Assembly: GCA_937864935.1 (NCBI GenBank)
Contig: CALMDN010000215.1
Span: 1-5,716, forward strand
Origin: an uncultured Bacteroidales bacterium
GTDB taxonomy: Bacteria; Bacteroidota; Bacteroidia; Bacteroidales; Lentimicrobiaceae
Length of the DNA stretch: 5,716 nt
Reading direction: 5' to 3'
The translations under genes and the position numbers were made by a program. The notes under the pieces were generated by a model. The model saw nothing but the letters and a program-made list of their open reading frames with translations. It did no database searches and was not told where the DNA came from. Shown here one piece after another: positions 1 to 5,298 of the stretch (within the stretch, counting starts at the first letter, position 1; each line of letters begins with the position of its first letter).

Positions 1-1166
1 GATTCAAATCTCCTGCAGCAGAAAACATTGATGCAGCACTCTTTGTTTCGCAACGAACACGGTTGAACTTGAACTTTAAAAACGAAAAAATGAAATTCGG
101 CCTAAGCCTGCAGGATGTCAGGGTTTGGGGCGATGTACCTCAGCAAAACCTGTCTGACAACAGTTTTTCATTGCATGAAGCCTGGGGGGAGTATTATTTT
201 ATACCTGAATTTTCGGTAAAAGCCGGACGAATGGAACTGAACTATGATGACAGCCGCCTGTTCGGAAATGTTGACTGGGCCCAGCAAGGCAGGAGTCACG
301 ATATCGGCCTTGTGAAATTTGAAAACACGAAATGGAAAGCCCATGCCGGACTTGCCTACAATCAGGACAAAGAACAACTTTCAGGAAGGGTATATACCGT
401 AGAAGGAAACTATAAAAATCTGCAGCGCATTTACCTGAGCAGAAAATGGGAAAAGCTGGAAGCTTCTGTTATTTTCGTCAACAATGGCATGCAGTATTTC
501 GATGAAGAAAACGAAGAAACGGCAACCGATACAAAATACACCCAGACCTTTGGTGGTAATGTTTCCTATAAAACAAAACCGGTGATTTTTGCAGCCAGTT
601 TCTATAAACAAGGTGGCACAAACAATGCTGATAAAGAGGTGGATGCTTTTATGTTCGGTGCCAATGCGGTGCTGTCACTGAGCGAAAACATCAGTGTAAC
701 TCCAGGGATTGAGTACCACAGTGGCACCAGCCAGACAAATGCTCCTGCCGGTAAAACCAACAGCTTTACCCCGCTTTATGGCACTGCGCACAAATTCAAC
801 GGGCACATGGACTACTTTTATGCAGGAAACCATTTCAATACCGTGGGGCTGCAGGACATTTTCCTGAAAGGCATCTGGAAGAAAAGTAAATTCAGCGCCG
901 GAATTGATGTTCACCTGTTCAATGCCGCTGCAGACATCCTTGACCCGGCTGACAATACACAGACACTCAGCAGCAACCTAGGGCAGGAAGCAGATTTATA
1001 CATCGGATACAAGCTTACACCGGAGGTAACCTTCAGTATGGGTTATTCTCAGTATTTCACCACAGAATCACTGATCGCCCTGAAAGGCGGAAGCAAGGAT
1101 GAAACCAGCAACTGGGCATGGGCATCCGTAATCTTCAAACCTGTTTTTCTGAATACCGGAAAATAA
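1..1166 (+). CDS. Outer-membrane beta-barrel protein, alginate-export porin type (5' partial)
   Basis: The frame is open from the first bases (first full codon at 3), so the gene begins upstream. The TTG at 63 is not a real start: codons before it encode FKSPAAENIDAALFVSQRTR, a typical early barrel strand. About 387 residues are visible, close to the roughly 400-450 usual for this family, so probably only the signal peptide and first strand are missing. Alternating polar/hydrophobic strands with many aromatic residues continue throughout. The segment with AWGEYYF, then GRMELNYDDSRLFGN, VDWAQQGRSHD, is the pattern I associate with the alginate-export fold (PF13372). The C-terminus, NWAWASVIFKPVFL, looks like a closing strand. 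The expected location is the outer membrane. The substrate cannot be read from sequence, and the family name does not imply alginate in Bacteroidota. The protein lies upstream of hcp with a 184-bp gap, so it is probably a separate transcript. Confidence 0.85.
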   Translation, partial: FKSPAAENIDAALFVSQRTRLNLNFKNEKMKFGLSLQDVRVWGDVPQQNLSDNSFSLHEAWGEYYFIPEFSVKAGRMELNYDDSRLFGNVDWAQQGRSHDIGLVKFENTKWKAHAGLAYNQDKEQLSGRVYTVEGNYKNLQRIYLSRKWEKLEASVIFVNNGMQYFDEENEETATDTKYTQTFGGNVSYKTKPVIFAASFYKQGGTNNADKEVDAFMFGANAVLSLSENISVTPGIEYHSGTSQTNAPAGKTNSFTPLYGTAHKFNGHMDYFYAGNHFNTVGLQDIFLKGIWKKSKFSAGIDVHLFNAAADILDPADNTQTLSSNLGQEADLYIGYKLTPEVTFSMGYSQYFTTESLIALKGGSKDETSNWAWASVIFKPVFLNTGK

Positions 1167-1193
1167 TCTTCACCGTTCCGGAACACCTTTAAC

Positions 1194-1227
1194 CCCTGAA
1201 AACGGAAGTTATAACCAGTTATCAGGG
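1194..1227 (+). terminator. Hairpin after the porin gene, possible terminator without U-tract
   Basis: CCCTGA (1194-1199) pairs with TCAGGG (1222-1227). After one A-A mismatch the stem continues as AAC/GTT (1201-1203 with 1218-1220) and then GG/CC around an A bulge, leaving a loop of about 9 nt. It lies 27 nt after the porin stop, as a 3'-end structure would. It is followed by AAACAG rather than a T run, so intrinsic termination is uncertain. It may instead protect the mRNA end. Confidence 0.4.
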
Positions 1228-1244
1228 AAACAGACTCTCACTTC

Positions 1245-1278
1245 TTATAAGGTATTTACCTACTTTAATACCTTATAA
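1245..1278. promoter_or_regulatory. Perfect 12-bp inverted repeat upstream of hcp, candidate operator or leader hairpin
   Basis: TTATAAGGTATT (1245-1256) and AATACCTTATAA (1267-1278) are exact reverse complements separated by 10 bp. The half-sites start 22 bp apart, about two helical turns, so they would face the same side of DNA. A nested palindrome, AGGTA-TT-TACCT, lies at 1250-1261, so TACCT recurs at 1257 and 1269. The repeat is followed by AAAAAAG, not a T run, which argues against a + strand intrinsic terminator. It ends 72 bp before the hcp start, a sensible place for a regulator site. It is not the FNR consensus TTGAT-N4-ATCAA. Which protein binds, if any, cannot be told. A 5'-leader RNA hairpin is the alternative. 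Confidence 0.5.
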
Positions 1279-1350
1279 AAAAGCAGAAAAATCAATGAAA
1301 TTTATGGTAATCAAGGATTGCCAATTTAATAACTACTAAAACCACTAAGA

Positions 1351-3012
1351 ATGAGCATGTTTTGTTACCAGTGTCAGGAAGCAGCCAAAGGAACCGGTTG
1401 CACAGGGCCAAAAGGGGTTTGCGGAATTGATTCAGAAGTGATCAATCTGCAGGATCTGAATGTGAGTTTACTGAAAGCCCTTGGCTACTTCAGTGTGAAA
1501 GCCCGGGAAAAAGGGATAGAAGACCCGGAAGTAAATCATTTTGTGCATTATGCATTGTTTACAACCATTACCAATGCCAATTTCGATCGCAACAGGATCA
1601 TCGGGCAGATCAGAAGAACCGTTGAACTGAGAGACAGGATGAAAGCTGCTGCCGCAAATGCCGGGGCAGAATTCTGCGACATTGCCGGAAGCGATTATTG
1701 TGTCTGGGCCCCCGACGGGAATGAATCCATCCTGTCAAAGGCTTTTGCTACCGACGGAAGAATCGATGCACCCGACGATGACATACGTTCTCTGAGAGAG
1801 CTGGCACTTTACGGTGCCAAAGGACTGGCAGCCTATGCCGAACATGCCATCAATCTGGGAAGCGAAGATCCTGAAGTCAATCACCATGTTCAGAAGGTTC
1901 TTGCCTGCATGCTCGACGATACCATGAGCCTTCAGGAAAACATTGATCTCGTTATGGAAACCGGGAAATACGGCGTAAGCGTGATGGCTTTGCTTGATAA
2001 AGCCAATACCACAGCTTACGGTAATCCTGAAATTACGAAAGTCAACATCGGGGTCAGAAACAACCCGGGAATCCTGATCAGCGGTCACGACCTCAAAGAC
2101 ATGGAAGAACTGCTGAAACAGACCGAGGGCACCGGTGTGGATGTATACACCCACAGCGAAATGCTTCCGGCCAACTACTATCCGGCATTCAAGAAATACA
2201 GCCATTTTGTTGGCAATTACGGCAATGCCTGGTGGAAACAGAAAGAGGAGTTTGAATCATTCAACGGCCCTATACTGTTCACCACCAACTGCCTTGTGCC
2301 ACCCGCAGCAGATGCAGGCTACAAAGACCGGGTATACACCAGTGGTGCTTCCGGTTTCAGTGGTTTCATGCACATTGCCGACCGCGTGAATGGCGGAAGC
2401 AAAGACTTTTCTGCCATCATCGAACAGGCAAAAACCTGCAAACCGCCGGTAGAGATAGAAAAAGGAGAAATTGTTGGTGGGTTTGCCCATGCCCAGATAT
2501 TTGCTCTGGCCGACAAAGTAGTTGACGCCGTCAAAACAGGGGCAATCAGAAAATTCTTTGTGATGGCTGGTTGTGATGGCCGCATGAAAGATCGCAACTA
2601 CTATACAGAATTTGCAGAAAAACTTCCGGCTGATACCGTTATTCTCACTGCCGGCTGCGCAAAATACCGGTATAACAAACTTTCACTGGGCGATATCGGG
2701 GGTATTCCCCGCGTACTCGATGCCGGGCAGTGCAACGATTCATACTCCCTGGCAGTGGTGGCCCTCAAACTGAAGGAGGTCTTCCAGCTCAACGACATCA
2801 ACGAATTGCCCATTGCATACAACATCGCCTGGTACGAGCAGAAGGCTGTCATCGTGTTGCTGGCATTGCTCTACCTTGGGGTTAAGAACATCCACCTGGG
2901 GCCTACCCTTCCGGCATTTCTTTCACCCAATGTAGCCAATGTGCTTGTGAACACCTTCGGGATTGCGCCCATTGGTTCGGTGGATGAAGATATGAAACTC
3001 TTTCTTAATTAA
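1351..3012 (+). CDS. hcp: Hybrid-cluster protein (Hcp), NO reductase / hydroxylamine reductase
   Basis: This is a complete 553-residue Hcp, the family's usual length. The N-terminal cluster cysteines are C5, C8, C17 and C24 (spacing CX2C-X8-C-X6-C). This is the short X8 form of class I enzymes, not the X11 form of E. coli. All seven hybrid-cluster ligands can be placed: H246, E270, C314, C408, C436, C461 and E496. Each is offset by exactly two from the Desulfovibrio vulgaris ligands (H244, E268, C312, C406, C434, C459, E494). K498 follows in the motif YEQKAV. C408 is the expected persulfide cysteine. The family is cytoplasmic, reduces NO to N2O (and hydroxylamine to ammonia in vitro), and in E. 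coli also S-nitrosylates proteins. The ATG at 1351 gives MSMFCYQC; the ATG at 1357 is equally compatible with the family. No Shine-Dalgarno is visible. The next gene starts 81 nt after the stop. No hcr reductase gene is in the window, so the electron donor is unknown. Confidence 0.97.
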   Translation: MSMFCYQCQEAAKGTGCTGPKGVCGIDSEVINLQDLNVSLLKALGYFSVKAREKGIEDPEVNHFVHYALFTTITNANFDRNRIIGQIRRTVELRDRMKAAAANAGAEFCDIAGSDYCVWAPDGNESILSKAFATDGRIDAPDDDIRSLRELALYGAKGLAAYAEHAINLGSEDPEVNHHVQKVLACMLDDTMSLQENIDLVMETGKYGVSVMALLDKANTTAYGNPEITKVNIGVRNNPGILISGHDLKDMEELLKQTEGTGVDVYTHSEMLPANYYPAFKKYSHFVGNYGNAWWKQKEEFESFNGPILFTTNCLVPPAADAGYKDRVYTSGASGFSGFMHIADRVNGGSKDFSAIIEQAKTCKPPVEIEKGEIVGGFAHAQIFALADKVVDAVKTGAIRKFFVMAGCDGRMKDRNYYTEFAEKLPADTVILTAGCAKYRYNKLSLGDIGGIPRVLDAGQCNDSYSLAVVALKLKEVFQLNDINELPIAYNIAWYEQKAVIVLLALLYLGVKNIHLGPTLPAFLSPNVANVLVNTFGIAPIGSVDEDMKLFLN

Positions 3013-3030
3013 TTGACAATCCGGTGTAAA

Positions 3031-3072
3031 GGCATTCCCGGATGCTGCAGAGAAAAAGCAGCCGGGAATACC
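3031..3072 (+). other. GC-rich intergenic hairpin between hcp and the DUF438 gene
   Basis: GGCATTCCCGG (3031-3041) pairs with CCGGGAATACC (3062-3072) with one C-A mismatch. After a 3-nt ATG bulge (3042-3044) the stem continues as CTGC/GCAG (3045-3048 with 3058-3061), closing a 9-nt purine-rich loop, AGAGAAAAA. It lies 18 nt after the hcp stop and ends 21 nt before the next start. No T run follows, so it is more likely a partial terminator, an RNA processing site or a 3' stabiliser that sets hcp expression apart from the downstream genes than a full stop. Confidence 0.55.
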
Positions 3073-3093
3073 TTCAGCCAAAACAACAACCCC

Positions 3094-4326
3094 ATGAGTG
3101 AACTCATCAACAACTCGGAAAACAGAAAAGCCAGACTCAAAGCACTTATTCTTAAACTGCATGAAGGCGATAACCATCAGGACGTAAGGCAGGAACTTAT
3201 GCAAAGCCTGAGTCAGATTCCTTACGGTGAAGTGGTTGAAGTGGAACAGGAACTGATCGCTGAAGGCCTTCCGGAAGAAGAAGTGCTGAAACTCTGCGAT
3301 GCACACTCAGCGGTGCTGCAGGGAAACATTGACCTTTCCGGTTCAAAGACGATTCCGGCAGGACACCCGGTTGACCTGTTTAAAAAAGAAAACGAAGAAC
3401 TTAAAAAAGTAACCGCTCAGGTGTATCAGTTGCTGGAACAGACAAAGCATTCCGCTGATCAACGTTTAAATGAGGAAACAGTGTTCAGGTTCCGTGGTCT
3501 GTTCAACAGTCTTTTTGATGTGGACAAGCATTACCAGCGGAAGGAATACCTGCTTTTCCCTTTCCTGGAAAGCAAAGGAATTACCGGGCCTCCGAAGGTA
3601 ATGTGGGGAAAGCACGATGAAATCAGGGAACTGCTCAAAGGGAGCCTGGAGATTCTCAGTCATGAAGACCTCACCAGGGATGAACTGCTGGCTTCGGCTG
3701 AAATCGTTCTGAATCAGGCACTCTTTGGCATTGATGATATGATGGTTAAAGAGGAGCAGATACTCTTCCCCATGGCCATGGACAAACTCACCGAAGCTGA
3801 ATGGTTTGAGATCAGCAAACAATCACTCGAAATCGGTTTCTGCCTGTACGACCCGAAAGACACCTGGATTCCGGCATGGACCACAGAAAAAAACCTGGAT
3901 CAGGCCAGAACAGAAGGAAGTCATATACAGCTGCCATCGGGCGGCTTCTCTCCGGCTGAGCTGCTTGCCATCCTGAACACCTTACCTGTTGATATGACCT
4001 TTGTTGACAAGGATGACAAAGTCAAATACTTTTCTCAGGGGGCCGAGCGGATATTCCAGCGCAACAGGGCCATTCTCAACCGCGATGTAAGACATTGCCA
4101 TCCGCCGGCCAGTGCGCACATCGTGGATAAGATCATCGATGATTTCAAGACTGGAAAGCATTCCAGGGCACCTTTCTGGATCAACATGGGAGGCAAAATG
4201 ATTCACATTGAATACTTTGCCTTGCGTGATGAACACGGGCAATACCTCGGAACCCTTGAAGTTTCGCACAATGTGAACCGCTACCGTGAACTGCAAGGCG
4301 AACAGCGGATTCTAAGCTACAGCTAA
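3094..4326 (+). CDS. DUF438 + hemerythrin-like + PAS domain protein
   Basis: This is a 410-residue soluble protein with no signal peptide or membrane segment. The ATG at 3094 is chosen because an in-frame TTG at 3013 would add 27 residues translated through the intergenic hairpin and outside the family pattern. Residues about 9-80 are the DUF438 domain (LKALILKLHEGD, EQELIAEGLP, LCDAHSAVLQG). Residues about 88-250 are a hemerythrin-like four-helix bundle with H91, H146 and E151 (HYQRKEYLLFP), H174 (MWGKHDEIREL) and E221 (KEEQILFP). The His expected five residues before E221 is M216. Residues about 290-400 form a PAS domain with FVDKDDKVKYFSQGAERIF, a CHPP motif at 335-338, and a C-terminal LGTLEVSHNV. 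The architecture matches the DUF438 PAS proteins (PAS_10 type) of anaerobes. The protein has no output domain such as a kinase or DNA-binding fold, so it may bind O2/NO through iron and act by protein contact or enzymatically. Family function is not established. It follows hcp and precedes the DUF1858/DUF2249 gene by 11 nt. Confidence 0.9.
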   Translation: MSELINNSENRKARLKALILKLHEGDNHQDVRQELMQSLSQIPYGEVVEVEQELIAEGLPEEEVLKLCDAHSAVLQGNIDLSGSKTIPAGHPVDLFKKENEELKKVTAQVYQLLEQTKHSADQRLNEETVFRFRGLFNSLFDVDKHYQRKEYLLFPFLESKGITGPPKVMWGKHDEIRELLKGSLEILSHEDLTRDELLASAEIVLNQALFGIDDMMVKEEQILFPMAMDKLTEAEWFEISKQSLEIGFCLYDPKDTWIPAWTTEKNLDQARTEGSHIQLPSGGFSPAELLAILNTLPVDMTFVDKDDKVKYFSQGAERIFQRNRAILNRDVRHCHPPASAHIVDKIIDDFKTGKHSRAPFWINMGGKMIHIEYFALRDEHGQYLGTLEVSHNVNRYRELQGEQRILSYS

Positions 4327-4337
4327 CTCAATATACA

Positions 4338-4856
4338 ATGGAAAACGAACTTATTATTACTCCGAAAACCAAAGTACTTCAGCTGATTGAAGCCTATCCT
4401 CAGCTCGAAGCCGTGCTGATCGGTTATGTACCGGCATTTAAGAAACTGCAGAACCCGGTGCTCAGAAAAACGGTGGCGAAAATAGCTACCCTCCAGCAGG
4501 CTGCGGCCATTGGCAATGTTAAGATAGATGACCTGATCAATCTTCTCAGGAAGGAAGTCGGTCAGGATTTGTTTAACCAAAATGAAAACACCATGTACAA
4601 CACCATAAAACCGGGCTGGTTCAACGAAAGTCTGATCTCAGCTGAGCTGGATGCACGGCCCATGCTGGCAGCCGGAGAGCATCCTGTAAATCAGGTAATT
4701 GCAGATCTGAAAAGCCTGAAAAAAGGCAACATTTACAAACTGACCGCACCCTTCCTTCCGGCACCGCTGATTGATAAGGCAAGCAGTCTGAACTTCGGCC
4801 ATTGGATTACCAAAGGCGATAATGAAGCGCATGTTGTTTATTTCAGGGAAAACTAA
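4338..4856 (+). CDS. DUF1858 + DUF2249 domain protein
   Basis: This is a 172-residue soluble protein. Residues about 6-75 fit DUF1858 (PF08984): TKVLQLIEAYPQLEAVL, then a GY-PAFKKLQNPVLRKTVAKIA stretch and a closing helix, IDDLINLLRKEVG. DUF1858 resembles the N-terminal domain of the iron-sulfur repair protein ScdA/Ric, but this copy has no cysteine. Residues about 99-170 fit DUF2249 (PF10006): a first strand ending ELDARPM, then a helix, HPVNQVIADLKSL, a strand, GNIYKLTAPFLPAPL, and a final WITKGDNEAHVVYF. DUF2249 is a small TusA-like alpha/beta fold. The start ATG lies 11 nt after the previous stop, with no Shine-Dalgarno, so the two genes are almost certainly co-transcribed. Both domains recur beside hemerythrin and DUF438 proteins in anaerobes. 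A role in redox or NO response is inferred from that company, and the biochemical activity is unknown. Confidence 0.87.
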   Translation: MENELIITPKTKVLQLIEAYPQLEAVLIGYVPAFKKLQNPVLRKTVAKIATLQQAAAIGNVKIDDLINLLRKEVGQDLFNQNENTMYNTIKPGWFNESLISAELDARPMLAAGEHPVNQVIADLKSLKKGNIYKLTAPFLPAPLIDKASSLNFGHWITKGDNEAHVVYFREN

Positions 4857-4861
4857 AGGAG
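4855..4861 (+). promoter_or_regulatory. Shine-Dalgarno-like site that fixes the cupin start
   Basis: AAAGGAG lies 5 nt before the ATG at 4867 and overlaps the TAA stop of the preceding gene (4854-4856). It selects this start over the in-frame ATGs at 4822 and 4831 inside the upstream gene. It is the only clear Shine-Dalgarno in the window. Confidence 0.65.
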
Positions 4862-4866
4862 AAACT

Positions 4867-5196
4867 ATGGAAACCAACAGGTTCAACAACAGAAAAGCCT
4901 TCATCTTCAGCAATGAGATAGAATATTCCGAAGGAGGGATTGTAAGCAAAAGGGTGCTGGAGAAAAGCACCGGAAATGTCAGCCTTTTCGCATTCGACAA
5001 GGGGCAGCGGCTCAGTGAACACACCGCACCGTTTGATGCCATGATACAGATCGTGGAAGGTGAGGCAGAGGTTGTGATCGGTGGTGAAGCGAATCAGATG
5101 ACCGCGGGCGAAACCATCATTATGCCCGCCAATATTCCACATGCCGTGAATTCAATCACCCGCTTTAAGATGGTGCTGACCATGATCAAGGCCTGA
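4867..5196 (+). CDS. Small single-domain cupin protein
   Basis: The protein has 109 residues, the normal size for a one-domain cupin. The start at 4867 follows from the Shine-Dalgarno site 5 nt upstream and gives METNRFNNRKAFIF, a family-like N-terminus. Cupin motif 1 is GQRLSEHTAPFDAMIQIVEG (46-65). H52 is present, but the second His of HxH is A54 and the usual Glu is not where expected. Motif 2 is GETIIMPANIPHAVN (81-95), with H92. Two His ligands therefore remain, with D57 or E51 as possible help, so metal binding is uncertain. The sequence closely follows the small cupins with LSEHTAPFDA and MPANIPHA motifs that are common in anaerobes. It is predicted to be cytoplasmic. It lies 10 nt after the DUF1858/DUF2249 gene and ends the apparent operon. 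Substrate is unknown; a sensing or small-molecule-binding role is as likely as catalysis. Confidence 0.9.
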   Translation: METNRFNNRKAFIFSNEIEYSEGGIVSKRVLEKSTGNVSLFAFDKGQRLSEHTAPFDAMIQIVEGEAEVVIGGEANQMTAGETIIMPANIPHAVNSITRFKMVLTMIKA

Positions 5197-5202
5197 TGCC
5201 TT

Positions 5203-5264
5203 TGGATGTGCTGATTTCTGGCCGATGACCATATACGGATAGTATCCGGAAATCAGCACTTTCA
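5203..5264 (+). terminator. Long hairpin after the cupin gene, probable operon-end structure
   Basis: GTGCTGATTTCTGG (5208-5221) pairs along all 14 positions with CCGGAAATCAGCAC (5246-5259), counting one G-U pair. After one T-T mismatch, four more pairs (5203-5206 with 5261-5264, one G-U) extend the base. The loop is 24 nt. A competing inner palindrome, CGGATA-G-TATCCG (5236-5248), overlaps the right arm. It starts 6 nt after the cupin stop and ends 34 nt before the next start, where a terminator would be. Only TTT follows the main stem, so intrinsic termination is plausible rather than certain. Confidence 0.6.
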
Positions 5265-5298
5265 GAAAACACTGCCACAACTGCTCAGATTCTGACAC

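Noticed and set aside
63..65. TTG as the start of the porin gene
   Set aside because: The frame is open back to the window edge and the codons before it encode a plausible barrel strand, so the gene is 5' partial.
1175..1184. GTTCCGGAAC, a 10-bp palindrome after the porin
   Set aside because: It is short, and its bases can also pair with CCGGAA at 1156-1161. No spacing or repeat supports an operator.
1291..1320. FNR-like box from ATCAA repeats upstream of hcp
   Set aside because: The two ATCAA-like words are in direct orientation and lack the TTGAT-N4-ATCAA arrangement.
1167..1350. Bacteroidota promoter (TTG and TAnnTTTG)
   Set aside because: Only partial matches such as TACTTTAA at 1261 exist, with no correctly spaced TTG, so no promoter is called.
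1735..2205. 156-codon open frame on the - strand inside hcp
   Set aside because: It is antisense to strongly conserved Hcp sequence, has no recognisable domain, and is explained by codon bias of the real gene.
2135..2389. 84-codon + strand frame overlapping hcp
   Set aside because: It lies wholly inside hcp in another frame, with a low-complexity, non-protein-like composition.
3013..3093. TTG-initiated 27-residue extension of the DUF438 protein
   Set aside because: It runs through the intergenic hairpin, is unlike the family N-terminus, and a standard ATG exists at 3094.
3466..3822. 118-codon open frame on the - strand inside the DUF438 gene
   Set aside because: It is antisense to the hemerythrin-like domain, with no recognisable family and no start signal.
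4822..4866. Earlier ATG start for the cupin
   Set aside because: It would overlap the preceding gene, while ATG 4867 has a well-placed Shine-Dalgarno and a family-like N-terminus.
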